The notes: a model not told the origin generated them from the letters alone. A DNA stretch of 64,000 bases from Plectrocnemia conspersa (GCA_009617715.1 VTFK01000249.1:124001-188000); one strand, 5' to 3'; numbered from the stretch's first letter, positions 1-13,089 are shown. Numbers and translations are program-made.

Positions 1-2055
1 GGCATTTACTGGTTGGCTTAATTTTAAAACATTGAAATAAAATGTTTGCTACCAAATTCCAATTTTTTCCTAACTGTTAAAATTTTGTTTGATAAATATG
101 CAGTTGATCCGAGCACATTTTCGACCGTTCCCGCGTTACTGTGTGAATTTGCACACTACGAAAATGACTAATTTAGATTTTTTAACTACTGCCCAAAAAA
201 AATTATAATATTTCCAAGGTATTTGAAAATAGGTTTGCATTTAAAACGAAACATTTTATGTCATATAGGTTCATAACATATCTGGACCACTTCAATACAG
301 AGTATTAAAATTTTGTGCGATTTCTATTCAGAGAAAAGGCACTAATGAGACTTGACGAAATTTGAAATGAGTTATTGATCCTCTTCATGGAACGAAATTT
401 TATTAAATTTGTAAGAAATTTCTCATGGTTTATAATATCTCGCGTATATGCCAGATATTTTTATTGCAATGCAATTAAATTAACTTTGTTAACTGCATAT
501 AATAATTTTGTTAACTGCATATAAACCTTGCCAAAAAAATCAAACAATAATTAAGATGCGGCGGTGAATGTTTAATTTTACAAATAAAATTGTAATAATA
601 TTACTTCAAAATTATAAAAATTTAATATCTGACTTACATTAATTAATCTGTGTCTTTTGCATTTATTCGAGGCGTCAACCGCAAAATTCGTCTTTATCGC
701 TCGTTAAACGTACAATGGAATATTTTAAGCGATTTTCGCAAACAACCACGCCATGAACAGCATTAAAACGAATCACATTTGTTTTTACGGTCGCCTTTCT
801 GAAAAGATAGTGACCCGCAGTAAACCGCATTGGTGCAAACGAGCCCCAAGGATGGGGTGGTTTAAACAGTGAGGACTTCTTGTCTCCTTGGCTTTCGCAC
901 AAACAATCTTCCCGGTGAACAATGCATCTATTCTTTCCCCGGTGGCAATATGTCGCATTCGAATGCTCGGCGTGTCTTCCTCTCCGTCTTCTAATATCCT
1001 TCAGACCATTTAACGATGAATATGAAGTAAGCGTCGCTGCATATTCACAATAAAGTTCCGGATATTTGCATAGGGGCGCGTATATGCGCGACTGGGGACG
1101 CTTCATAAACCGGCAGTCGGTAGACGTAGCATAAAGGCGGAACGGTTAATAAATCCGGTATCGGGAAGACATCTGCTGAAGCCAATTTTGGTCTTGTGCA
1201 TATAACGATTTTCTGTTTTTCTTGTATTTTATATTTCATAGAAAGCACGCAAGCGGATGTACCGAAATACGCATTGAAACTCTAAATGAGTTATGCATTA
1301 GGAGAAAATTTAAAAAGGTTTCATTATTTCTACAGATTTTATAATAGTAAGAATCGATTTCATAATAACATGAAATGCAATCTTGCATAACTGTTTTTGC
1401 TCAATAGCTAATAACTTATATACATACAAAATCTGTTCCAGGTAAATAGAAGCGTTTGACGAAATCCATACTAAAATGTGTATGTAGATATCTTGTCGCA
1501 ACCTTTTTTTTTGTTGCTAAAAATGTATAAGTTACAATAAAAATAAATATATTTTTGTATCGTGAACGATTCTGTTTTCAGAATTCGAAAGGTGCCCCGG
1601 GAGCCATATAAGAAAGTTTGTGACGTATGTAAGCGGCTATAACAATAATCAAAAAACTTTTATATCCATCTGGTGACGCGGCCGATGCGGAAATATTCGA
1701 TTTGCAAACTTAAAAATGATGCGAATAAGCACAAACATTTTTGATTTGAATCAAATATGTATATATTTTTGTAATAGTTAATTATTTAAATGTTTGAAAA
1801 CCGCCGAAATCCATTAACATCGCCGGAGCTCACAGTACATTTTCGACGCTTCTGTGGTTTCGTAGTTGGTTTCGATGAATTTCAATGCTTTGGACAAATT
1901 TTCACATGAAAAGCATGCAGCTATTTATTAAAGTACCGATAGATTTATTAATATACTAAATATATATTTATTAGTAATATTAATTGTTTCATTGAACTAC
2001 TTAAAAAAATCATTAGAACCCTCTATGAAGGCTTAAATTAAATTGAATGTGATAT
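1..2055. other. AT-rich intergenic flank
   Basis: No exon-like reading frame with splice sites is visible on either strand. The sequence is AT-rich with short poly-A/T runs. The only distinct part is a higher-GC block at about 664-1250, listed separately. Confidence 0.5.
664..1250. other. GC-raised non-coding block
   Basis: Clearly richer in G+C and CpG than its surroundings. Open frames of 143 and 67 codons run through it on the minus strand, but they are low-complexity translations without a recognisable domain, so I read it as non-coding. It could be regulatory DNA or an old repeat; nothing in the sequence decides. Confidence 0.3.
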
Positions 2056-2105
2056 TTCATAACATAATATGTAAATTTAATTCATAACATAATATGTAAA
2101 TTTAA
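2056..2105. repeat. 25-bp tandem duplication before LINE
   Basis: The unit TTCATAACATAATATGTAAA plus TTTAA occurs twice in a row, identically, directly before the LINE reading frame. It may be a replication slip or a trace of the LINE 5' junction. Confidence 0.8.
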
Positions 2106-3735
2106 AAAAGGAACTAGTACTGATGAACTAGATATAAATATAATTAAAGAAACATGGGAAATAATAGGAACTAAATTAAATTATTTAATAAATAAAGCAC
2201 TCTCCTTAGGAGAAATGCCTGAAAATTTAAAGATTGCTACTATTGTACCACTACCTAAAAAAAAAAAATAGTAAAAAAAGTTGAAGAAATGAGACCAATC
2301 AACATGCTACCGTGTATATAAAAAAAAAATAGAAGAAGTAGTAATCAAACAATTAAAGGAATTTATTACTTCTCAAAACATAATATGTGAACAACAATCG
2401 GGATTCAGAGAAAAGCATTCGACTGAAACTGCATTACAAGTAGTGATAAATGATTGGCTGTTGGCTAAGGATACAAACAAAATCATTGGAGCAATTTTCT
2501 TGGATTTCAAGAGAGCCTTCGAAACAATAGACAGAAAAATAATGTTAAAGAAATTGGAGAGTATAGGTATAAGTGATATAGTTTTAAGATGGTTTAATAA
2601 TTACTTATATAAAAAGAAAAAAAAAAGTTAAAATAAATAATGTATATTCTGAAGAGAAATTAGTGTCTTATGGAGTACCACAAGGGTCTAAATTGGGACC
2701 ATTGTTATTTGTTTTGTATATTAATGATATAGTTAATAACGAAAAAAATGTAAAATTCATCTATTTGCGGATGACACATTAATGTATTGCATAGGTGATA
2801 ACATTAAAGAAATTGTAAATAATTTAAATAATGAATTAAGTATATTAGAAATATGGTTAAAGAATAATGTACTTAAATTAAATGAGAATAAAACTAAATG
2901 TATGTTTATTAATTATAAAAAAATGTGTTAGATAATAGTACCAAAATAGTAATAAATAACTCTAGTATAGAAATAGTGGATAATATAAAATATTTAGGAG
3001 TAATTGTTGATACAAAATTAAATTTTAAAGAACATTGTAATTACATATTAAAAAAAAAATTAGTAGAAAAATAGGTTTATTATCTAGATTAAGAAATATA
3101 TTAAGTATAAATACAAAAAAAATAATTTACAATAGTATAATATTGCCCCATTTTAATTATTGTGCAACACTATTAAACATGTTAAATAAATTAGATAAAC
3201 AAATGTTGCAAAAAATTACAAAATAGGGCAATGAGAGTAATTTTAAATAAAAATAGATTAACTAATTGTAAAAGTATGATTGATAGATTAGAATGGTTGA
3301 ATGTTCAAGAAATATTGAGTATGAATGTTTTAGTATTTATATATAAGTTAGAAAATAATATATTACCAAAATATTTTAATAAGTATTTAATAAGAAATAA
3401 AGATGTACATAAATATAATACAAGAAATAGAGAAAATTTAAAGATAATTAAGTATAAGTAAACGAGTACGGCTAGGGGAATTATGTACGGAGGTTTTGAT
3501 TTATATAATAGTCTTCCAAGAGAAATCCGAAACAGCAAAAATATAACGGGTTTCATAAATGGAATAAAAAAACACCTTCGTACATATAGAAATAAATTAT
3601 AATATTAAGACTTTATTATTGTATATTTTCATTTTTTCTTTCTGTTATGTATTTTTTATATATTTTTATATATGTTTACTAAATTTGTTAGATGTAAAGA
3701 TTAGCTATTAAGCTAAATAAATTAATAAAATAAAT
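2106..3735 (+). mobile_element. 5'-truncated CR1/L2-like non-LTR retrotransposon (reverse transcriptase, frameshifted)
   Basis: Successive frames give reverse-transcriptase blocks in the proper order: a finger region ending in a 'VPLPKK' type motif, 'QSGFREKHSTETAL', 'AIFLDFKRAFETIDR' (motif A, first catalytic Asp, about 2490-2530), 'YGVPQGSKLGPLLFVLYIND' (motif B, about 2670-2730), 'LFADDTLMYC' (catalytic FADD, about 2762-2792), 'NNVLKLNENKTKC', then the thumb and a C-terminal part with 'HKYNTRN' and 'FDLYNSLPREIRN', ending near 3600. The endonuclease domain is absent, so the copy is 5' truncated. Frames change at several long A runs (near 2260, 2325, 2615, 2745, 2920, 3050, 3220), so it is dead although its protein motifs are well kept. 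The tail ends in AATAAATTAATAAAATAAA. The CR1/L2-like placement rests on the thumb motifs and is tentative. Confidence 0.85.
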
Positions 3736-6246
3736 TTGTTCCACAATATAGCAAATCAGAATCATTCATATTAAAACATGTTTTGATAGTAAACACTGAT
3801 CGATGACTAAAATTCATAGCTATGAATATCGTACTCCTTTGCGTTATCATTTATCATGTGATAAATAATTTTTATTTTTTTTATTTTTAAAGAATATTGG
3901 TAGAATAATATATAATAAAACCAATTAAAATAAAATTTATACTATGTATCTCCGTTCGAAGCCACTACCTCACTCGACTTCAATAGTGCAGGTAGTATGT
4001 CGCATAATTCTGAGCGGAAAGGCGAGACCTCTAAAGTTCTTGTATCTATGGCTATCATTATTAAGCAGATTAAATTGATTTTCCAATATAATTTTTGTGG
4101 TATATATATATTGTTGTTTTTTCTAAAAAAAAAAACAATGAATAATAACAAAATATTTTATATAATCTTAAATTATATGTTCAAAAAGATGGAAAACAAC
4201 CAGAAAGATTATTTTTATCGAAATTTTAAGAGGATTAACGTACCTATCAGAGAGAATTTTCTGAATTAAAATCACGTCCGCAGATTTCGCTCGGATTAGA
4301 AGCGAACGAAAGCGCTGAAAATGGCTCGACGGAGAATTGAAGAAACCTTTAAAAATTCAATTCTTGCTAATAGCGTAAATATCGGCCGACCGTTTCTTTT
4401 CAATGGAGCAATTTAGGGTCCTAGGCCCTTCGTTCTCGGATTGCAGTCGTGCGTCCAATTTTCGACGCCGAGTTTCGTCGCAAATCAGCAAACACTTAGA
4501 TAGGACGCTGAGATTGCACTTGGAAGTAATCGGTGAACACAAGAGCTATTTAACCTAATTACCCGGGCAGACGTCCTCTAATGTATAGAAGTATCTCCAC
4601 GGCTCCATTAGGAGGACATTACTCTGCAAGATGGCTCTTTTAACATCGCTATCTGTACTCTTCGAGGGGCCCCCTATTAACGTCCGGCTATCGGCTCACT
4701 TCGTTTGACTACGAGCTTTGCCCTCGTCTCAATGCAACCGGGAACTGTGTATACTTAGAAGCTCTAGAGACGTTCTTATTGCAATTTTGTTCATAAACTT
4801 GTACTTAATTAAAATATTATACGTAGTTGCAATCTTTAGATATGTCTCTAACATTTTTAAATTATTTTAATTTAAATTGCTTTTATTTGAATTTAGATTT
4901 GCCATAGGCTTTTTGCAATAATTTATAAAAAAATATTATATTGTGAGGGCGTGACTTATTTGGTTACGTGTTACGAGAGTAACCCATTTCCTCTGGCATT
5001 TACATCCGGCGGCGCCTCATCTGCAATCTCATTCTTAATAATAATATAAAATAATTTAATTAACTACTACTGCAACAGTCCAATCTATTACTAATTGCCA
5101 CAAAACGTTCACCAAAATATAAATTAAATAAAATTATTTTTCTAGTATTTATTATCTATATTTATAATCAATAATTTGATAATAAAATTTATTTTTATTT
5201 TCTTTGGTACATTATTCTTTGAGAGTACCAATGTTTCTAATAATATTAAAATGCATTTATTTTATTAGATGCTTTATTTATTATTACATGATTTGATATT
5301 TTGTAATGCACTATCTTTGCGTTCTATAGCTGAGATCGTATTTATTAGTTTGAATCATTTTATTACAATGTCAAAATGTGTTAGATTTTGCACTTATGGG
5401 CTAGTGTAATGACAATAAAAATAAATGGATTGATTGCTTTTATTAAAAGTGTTGCACTTCAAGTAGTTTGGAATCATTTTTAAATACACATGGAATCAAG
5501 AGATTTAAAAAACCATTGGACAAGATTTTTACAGTTGTCAATTTTATTAAGGCTCGTCCACTTTATTTCGGTGTTTTTAAAATTTTGAGTGAAGATATGG
5601 GAAATTAACATTCACATCTGTTAATAAACACAGACGTTGATTATCCTGTGAAAAATACTCAATCACCTTTTTAAACTTTGTAATGAAATACGATCATTTT
5701 TAATGGATACGCAATTTAAATTAAACGATTTTTCCTGGCTAGCCAAAATTGTTTACTTCACTGATATTCTTATATTATTTTTTGGATAAACTGAATTTGC
5801 ACCTCCAAGGTGCAGCAGCAAATATATTTAAAGTTGAAGATAAAATAGAAGCAATAATAAAATAAATCTACTTTTGATCGAAACGCATTAAAAATTGTGT
5901 GTACGAATCTTTTCAAGCACCAATGATTTTATTACAACTTTTAATAAAGAGTTCCCTAATGAAACACAATAAATTTTAATTAAACATTTAATGATTTTAA
6001 AAAGCAGCTTATGATTTTTTTTGTCCTGATTTTGGCAACAACAGGATTCGAGATTAGTTACTAATATTCAACATTGATTTGTATTTAAACAAAATATTCT
6101 CATGTAATTATCATCTTTAAATCTACAATTCAGCAAAATAGAACTTACAAATTTTTAGTTATTTCTCAAGAAAAAAATATGCGTAATGGTGCTCAGCTAT
6201 TTTAGGTGTATTTTATTGACTGTTTTTTTATTTATTTTTATAACAT
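3736..6246. other. AT-rich intergenic DNA with one GC-raised block
   Basis: No coding signal. The part at about 4265-4790 is richer in GC and CpG and contains unique-looking sequence; the rest (4790-6246) is AT-rich with nothing recognisable. Confidence 0.4.
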
Positions 6247-6672
6247 TTAACCCTTTGAGTAGTGAGTTAATAAATATATACACATTTATTAATTTATTAG
6301 TATACACATAGGAGTTAATTTTACGTATTTTTTATAAATATTTCTATTGTAATTTATTATATTATTTTTTATATTGCATATATAAAAAAATATAGAAAAA
6401 CAGTTTTTTGTATTATTATGTTTTAATAATTTAATTTAACACTTTTTTTTAATTCCGATCATTTATTATACATATTGTTTATATATTATTTGGTTTTTGT
6501 AAAATTTTTATTATATCAATTCAGAGGTTCTAAATATTTTTTTATTATACTATTATACTCTAATTCAAAACAATTATTTATATAAAAATAAAAAAAAAAT
6601 GTTTTATAAATATAATGTTTTTATTTATTTTTCTACGACGTTCATGTACGGCGATACCGCTCAAAGGGTTAA
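6247..6672. mobile_element. piggyBac-type MITE, 418 bp between TTAA sites
   Basis: The left end reads TTAA|CCCTTTGAGTAG and the right end reads CCGCTCAAAGGG|TTAA. The element is 6251-6668, the inverted termini start CCCTTTGAG, and a TTAA lies at each outer edge (6247-6250 and 6669-6672). Target site TTAA with CCC...GGG termini is the hallmark of the piggyBac superfamily. The interior is AT-rich, with no transposase frame, so it would depend on a transposase made elsewhere. Confidence 0.85.
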
Positions 6673-7671
6673 TTGTAAAATTATTGTTTGTGTAATTGCC
6701 AAAATCGCGCATTGGGAAAACCTGTCAAGTCATAATGGCTAGATTAATAATAAAAAATTAAATATTCTATCAACAATATCTTTAGTAATTACGCCGATAC
6801 AATAAAATATAGTTGAGCCAGAGAACATTTTTTTAATCGTTATTAAATATATATTAATTTAATTTGTTAAAATATATTATGAACATAATATATTTTTACA
6901 ATCATCTAAATACTATAATATGTTTTAAAAAAATGGTTTTATAAAATATGTGTTTAAAGCAATATTTGATATCAATCTTATAAGACCCATTTTTTAAGAT
7001 AAGTTAAATTAAATAATTTTACAACATACTTTTCTTGAACTTTAACGTATCATTAAAGCGGTATTCCTTAATAATGTTTTCATTACTGATATAAACATGC
7101 AGAAAAAGTATATAATTATGCGTAAAAAAGCGTTTTTTAAACAAAGTTTAATTATGAAACAACCCTTGCTATAAAAATACCCAAAACTTAGATCCCTATT
7201 AGACTTTCAAAAACATAAATATTGAACTTTTACTTAACCGTCCATACATTAGTTTACTACCACCAAACAATATTATTAATTATAACGCGCAGTTATGGGG
7301 TTTTTAACATTTAACATTTAACATTTTTTTAATCTATTTATTAGAAAGAAAGATACTAAATCATATACTTATTTAGTGTTAGGCACCATACCACTATTTA
7401 TTTAGGAGAAAGTGATTAAAATAAAAATTCCCTATACGGCAAATCTGCTCGCGGGGTGAATCTAGAAGGGTTTACAATAATTTATAACACTCATTTGAGC
7501 ATAGCTTAAACATAATACTTAAAAAAACTATTATACTTTGGACCGCTAATTAAATGATACGCTACACATTATTGCCCTTACTGCGATTTTACATAAACGA
7601 TGTTTTTATTTAGTATTTACTTATGCCACATCATACGGATGCTTTAGATACTTCAGTCATGAAATTGTGAC
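6673..7671. other. AT-rich intergenic DNA
   Basis: Nothing supported: no reading frame, no inverted termini and no tRNA-like part seen. Confidence 0.4.
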
Positions 7672-7940
7672 ATATTAGCCCGATAGACGATTGGTATTAG
7701 TTTCTGACTATTGACCTGATTGTGTTTTTAAATTTCTATCGTATCTGGGAGCTAGGAACTGATGATTATAATATAATTATAATTTTGATCGATCATCATA
7801 GATTAGTTTTACTTAGATTTTTCTAATCTCAGGGATAAATATCGTGATGATTATTTAAAATCGAACTAGGTCATACATTTCTGGTATTAAAATTCTTTAA
7901 TAATGAGTTAATACAGCTTATAGAGAATATCTTTTATGTA
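7672..7940 (+). repeat. tRNA-derived SINE, copy 1
   Basis: Shares its body with the copy at 47440-47705: 'AAATTTCTATCGTATCTGGG', then an AT part with 'GATCGATCATCA', then 'AATCTCAGGGATAAATATCG' and 'TAGAGAATATCTT'. The head ('GATTGGTATTAG...GACTATTGACCTGA') looks like the A-box half of a tRNA. The B-box part present in copy 2 is missing here. No protein frame. Confidence 0.7.
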
Positions 7941-8299
7941 TTTAAAACAATACTTTCTTATATTTAAAAAAGTTCACCAAATACTTAAATTATGTTTGTT
8001 TTTGCGTACAATGAAATTTTGTTAAAAAACAGCAGTTATATAAATAGATCATAATTTCTTAACAGTACAAGTATTTTTTTTAAATATTATTTGTTATGCG
8101 TTATTAAATTTTATTTTTTTATAATGTAATAAAGTAATGTGTTTTTATCATGAAAATATTTTATTTAAGAATAATTCATGATTCTGTAAGACTTAAAGAT
8201 TCTATAAGAAAACATAAATATAACGTAAACGTCTATTTGTACGCTTTAAAACGTATTTTAAATATAGCATACGTATGTAAAAAAGAACTTCAATAAGTT

Positions 8300-8570
8300 A
8301 TCTTTTGTCTGCAAGCAACACAGGAAGCTATAAATAGGGGAAGTCCTCGTTGAATTCAATAGCCAAGATATCGGTTTCTGGTCTTTGATTCAGCGCCAAG
8401 TCATTAGTTGTACAATGATCCCTCCCAATGGAGGTTCCTCGCTTGGACTGGCTAATATTTGACAGTATATATCGCTATCCGTATAATAATATAATGAAGA
8501 GTGCCGCAATTGAAACGAAACGAGCGACCTATTGAATGTGAAGATACAACGCGAACGTATCTATTGAATA
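8300..8570. other. GC-raised non-coding block
   Basis: Unique-looking sequence with much less A/T than the DNA on both sides and no reading frame. Candidate conserved non-coding or old repeat sequence; no match within the window. Confidence 0.25.
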
Positions 8571-9770
8571 AAAATAAATTGAATGGTATTTTAGGATAAA
8601 ATAAAAAGTATCTATATGCATTAATTTATATATTATTTTATTGATAATTTAAAATTTTATTTGATGAAATTTTTTTAATTTAACTTACTCACAATAATGT
8701 TTAAATTAAATATAAAAATAAATAAAAAATACAGTAAAAGAAAAAAAACCTTTACAATGAATGCTTTTAGTTTGATTATTATCATTCGGTATAAAACAGT
8801 ATATAAGGTATATAATAAATAGGTTCGTTGTGTATGTCTCAGTTTTCCTTCGGGAGCAACTAAGTCTCAATGTACATGTAACAGTATACTTACATTTTAA
8901 ATAACTTCGTTAGGTTATATTCACTTTGAAAGCGTTCTAAAATATGTTATATAAACACTATAATTAATTAATTATATTAAAAATAATTTTACATTTATAT
9001 GATAATACAAAGTAACTATTTGGCTGTTTTTTTAATATTGATATTCAACTTAAGACCTAGCACTAAAATAAAAATCAATACATGAATTATCATAAGTAAC
9101 TCAAGAATAGTGAGTTAAGTAATTATGTCAACATTAAAATGAGTGAAATATAAGTATATATATTTTATTAATAAGAACGAATGTGCTTCTTTATTGCCTT
9201 TTTGTAGTTTTGTGAAATATGTTTTTTAACAAACGAAGTACTTTTGAATTAAAAAATGGGTTTGTCATTAATTGACCTTTACCATGCAGCTACAAATTAA
9301 GTTAAACAATTTATGTTGTAATATCTAAAGAGACATTTAAAAATAACAGTCGGATTAAAAGATTTAGTTTTGGTCAATTTTTTTCGAAGATTTACCTATT
9401 ATAAATATATATAATTGTTATAAGCCGTCGCTTTCACTTCGCATAACTTTAAATGAAACATTCTCTGTTCAATTATCTACTCTGTAAATCGTATCGCTTT
9501 GTATGAACAATCTATAATATAATATACATGTAATATAAATATATTTAAATATAATAATAAATAATAATAAAAATAAAAATTGAATTTGCTTCGATGCTTT
9601 CCGAGGACCGGTAATGCGTTCTGTTGTTTCGACCAATGAAAAATAAGCATTCAAATATAAAACAAGATGGCCGACAGTACAGTGACAACGGTTATAAATA
9701 ATTATTGTATTTAATAATAAAATTTTGCTACGCGACAATAATTTTCATTAATTCGTCATTTGACTGAATA
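8571..9770. other. AT-rich intergenic DNA
   Basis: No coding frame, inverted ends or RNA gene seen. Confidence 0.4.
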
Positions 9771-10160
9771 TAAATAATCGGATTGCGAATTAAGAAGGTG
9801 TGTTATAACTATGAAAATGAAATATATACATAATGTGTTGAGGATTAGAAGAATACATTAATTAAACTAGATGAACAATCATAAAACAATCTTAGTAATG
9901 AAATCTTCAAATTTTAAATTCCCGGCGACGGGCTCCGCGGCCGAAAAGTGAGTTTTTCATTTTATAAATAATCAGATTGCAAATAAACTAGGTGCGTTAT
10001 AACTATGAAAATTGAATATATACATAATGTGTTTAAGATAAGAAGAATACGTTGGTTAAATTAGATAAACAATCGTAAAACAATCTTCGTAATGAAATCT
10101 TCAAATTTTGAATTCCCGTTGCTGGGTTCCGAGGCCGAAAAGTGAGTTTTTTCTTTTATA
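9771..10160. repeat. Tandem repeat, two units of about 193 bp
   Basis: Unit 1 starts TAAATAATCGGATTGCGAAT at 9771 and unit 2 starts TAAATAATCAGATTGCAAAT at 9964. Both keep 'GTTATAACTATGAAAAT', 'ATATATACATAATGTGTT', 'AATGAAATCTTCAAATTTT' and end in a GC-rich piece then GGCCGAAAAGTGAGTTTTT. A weak third start ('ATTGCAAATAAACCCGGTAT') follows near 10218. The units differ by scattered substitutions, so the duplication is not recent. Confidence 0.85.
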
Positions 10161-10859
10161 TTAATTGAACATTATCACTGCTTCCGATTTAATGCACATA
10201 TACGTTAGATTTTAAGAATTGCAAATAAACCCGGTATGTTTTAAACGTGAACGTGTGATATATCCTTAGTTTGTATGAGGATTGAAAGTTAATGTCGATC
10301 AAATCGGCGTTGTCACAGTAGGAACGCTATATATATCTGCCAACGGATAGCTTATAAATGTGTAGTTTCTTGGATGTTATATAATAAACGACATTTTACA
10401 ATGATTATAAATATGTGATTGCATACCTGGAATAATCGATAGTCAAAATATCTAAGAGTGGCTTATTTTTAATTCAGATGTGGCAAAATATGTATACGTC
10501 ATGGTTTTTATTCAATTTTTGTTCTGTGCGATTATTTCTCTTTCGGAATAGCCAAATTCAAGATATTCAGTTACATTAAATCTATGTAGTATGTTCTTTA
10601 TAAAAAAAATACTTGCTGACAGTGACTACAACATAAGAAGATTCAATTCTGCGTTATAGCCATATATGTCATCAAATTGTTTTATCATTGCTTCTGAAAA
10701 GTAATTAAAAACAATAAGAATTCAACATTGAACCCATTATTACTACTAACATAATTAGTAATAAATGTCATTGTAACATTTGTATATTATTACTTACATA
10801 TACATATATAATATATAATTCCAATTCAATATTCAGATTTATGATATAAATTGACTTCA
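10161..10859. other. AT-rich intergenic DNA
   Basis: Apart from the weak third repeat start near 10218, nothing recognisable. Confidence 0.35.
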
Positions 10860-11215
10860 ACCGCAATAACCCATTTTTCCAATAGCGGCCTACTAAAAAT
10901 TACACTACAGAAGCGCCTATGCCAGCCACATCGGAAACACACGTAGCATAAATCTTGGGACAACGGCGGCAGAAGGTCGGTGCCAGTGTTGCCAGTTGAA
11001 ATATGCGGTGCTGTTGCCGCTGGACCGGCTGTTAATTCGCCCGGAGCGGACCGTGTGAGCACTCTTAATTGAGCACTAGATTAACCCTTTGCCGGCCGGC
11101 GGTCTCCACTTAACTTTGCACACTATTTTTGTTTACATGCGCCCGTGTCGCGTTTAACCGCTGTTAACGGCTCGCATGCGGACCTTCAGAGGAGAGTTTA
11201 TAAATTTTAACTTAA
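10860..11215. other. GC-rich CpG block
   Basis: Contains many CpG and CGG steps, GGCCGGCCGG-like text near 11090 and no credible reading frame. At 11082 it holds TTAACCCTTTGCC, similar to the left end of the piggyBac-type MITE at 6247, but I found no matching right end. Confidence 0.35.
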
Positions 11216-11439
11216 CGTATAACGTATGTTTGCTGAGCTCGCATTCATATATATGATATGTAGATTTTTCAAACTGTGATGATATATGACTGTATTATAT
11301 TACAAACATATTTAATAAACATAACAAAAAGTATTATAAAATATAAATTGTTGATGATGAAAAAATATTAAAAACACAAAAAATATTAAACCAATTAATT
11401 TACTTGGAGCCTTGGGGTACAATTTATTACATTTTTGGC

Positions 11440-11660
11440 GTAGTGTTTACTGAATGAAACACTTCTTTAAGTTGCTGAGAGGCAACAATCCCTCAATGCT
11501 TGGAAATTTTCAACTACAAGCTTTAAAGTACGTTAGAGTCGCGACCGCATCCCTAATTCTTGACCGTCGCGGTCAGAACGTCAGCGCTTGAGAACGCTCC
11601 CTTTGCACGAGTCATCCAGATTTCTAACGAGCTAAACAAATACATGGATCTTTCTGGAGA
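11440..11660 (+). mobile_element. Jockey-like LINE relic (C-terminal RT segment), copy 1
   Basis: The text 'AAACACTTCTTTAAGTTGCT' followed by 'GAGGCAACAATCCC', then 'GTCGCGACCGCATCCC' and 'GCGGTCAGAACGTCAGCGCT', matches in order the copies near 37590-37720, 41660-41790 and 53290-53400. In the best copy it encodes a 'KHFFKLLKGAVDNP' segment from the C-terminal end of a LINE reverse transcriptase. Only this piece is left here. Confidence 0.6.
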
Positions 11661-12224
11661 TCTATTAACAAATTTTCATATTTTTTAGTTATGCACTAAA
11701 ATTATTTTTTAATATTTATTAATTTAATTATTATTTGGATAATGGCCATCGTGACTAGAGATTGCAGTAAAACTAGGATTTTCTATTTATTATTTAATAA
11801 TAATTATTTTTAATAAATTAGGCGTAGATGCTCCAGCAATAATACGACGGTGGGTCGTTGTGACGATTGGTTAATGACCTTTATTTATTGTAATCGCTAC
11901 ATATTTAATACGATACCGATAATAATTAATTAATAATGAGAAACACATGTAGAATATTATTAACATACAATTCAATTCATTTGTAACACGTGTCTTTAAA
12001 AAAATATTTGTTGTTGCTATGTGAATTTATTTTTAATAAAAATAATATGCGGTTAACTTGTTGGTACCAACAATATATTACTTAAAAACCTTTATTTTGT
12101 GTGATTTAAGTACTTAACTAAAATATTTAATTTATGCTCATATTTTAGATATTTCCAAATTATCTGGAAAACGGAATAAAATCATTCGATAAAAAAACCT
12201 GGCAAAGTATATAACATAGCAATT
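11661..12224. other. AT-rich intergenic DNA
   Basis: No feature recognised. Confidence 0.35.
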
Positions 12225-13075
12225 CACTATCGCCCGATCAGTTTACTGCTGTTATTTAAAAACTATTTGAAGAAGTCATATATCGCCATTGAATGAATCT
12301 AATATTAGCAAACTCATTTATAAACAATATATTGACTGACAGAGCACATATCTGTCAATTTTAATATGAAAAATGTTCTGGCCTTTCATTGTTAGATATA
12401 GAAAAGGACTTTGATTTAATATGGCACGACTGATTATTGTATATACTTTTAAAATACAGTACTCCTTATTATATTATCTACATTTTACAGTCATGCCTAA
12501 ATAATCAAAGCTATGTTATTTCATTAAATAATACATTTTCGATACCGCGTAAAATGCCACCTGGTTTACCTCAGAGAAGTATACTTGAGCCGTTTCTTTT
12601 CATAGCTACTTCTGATGATCTTAAACCTATTAAACCACAAAAATCTAATAAAACCTTAAAAATATATTTTACAAAATGGATAATTTAAATTATTCAAAAA
12701 AAAAATAATATTTACAAAACGTAGACAACCCTTGCATGCACCTATTAAGAGTGAACAAGAGCATAACATTGAATGGGGAGCGAGCGTTAAATACCTGGGT
12801 ACACACTTGGACTTTATACTTTAATTTAACAAATATATAATTTAATTTCGGGCAAAAGAGCTTGCCACAATTGCGGTTCTGAAATCAATATTTTATAGAA
12901 AAATACAGTTTTTTGTACAAAAATTCCAAAAAAATAACTTGTGTCTCTTTTTATGTATAGAAGTCACTGTCATTATTTCCCATACATCGGGAAAGAATTT
13001 GTTTTAACGATAGATTAAAAAAAACAACAGAAAATAAGCGATAATGTCCTGTATTTTTTAAAGCATACCAGCTAG
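12225..13075 (+). mobile_element. Jockey-like LINE relic (palm and thumb of RT), decayed
   Basis: Translation with frame changes gives, in order, 'HYRPISLL'-like text (about 12230), 'LLDIEKDFDLIWHD' (motif A, about 12390), 'SCLNNQSYVISLNN', 'MPPGLPQRSILEPFLF' (motif B 'AGVPQGSILGPLLF' decayed, about 12553), a segment after the lost FADD, 'RRQPLHAPIKSEQEH' and 'GASVKYLGTHLDF' (about 12780-12815), then thumb text. These are the standard late blocks of jockey-group reverse transcriptases. Several stops and indels make it a pseudogene; the endonuclease is absent. Confidence 0.75.
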
Positions 13076-13089
13076 AATGGTGAGTTATC

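Noticed and set aside
675..1248. Open frames of 143 and 67 codons on the minus strand
   Set aside because: They overlap in different phases, show no domain and lie in a GC-raised block where long frames arise by chance.
11082..11100. TTAACCCTTTG as a second piggyBac-type MITE
   Set aside because: No inverted CAAAGGGTTAA partner within reach was found.
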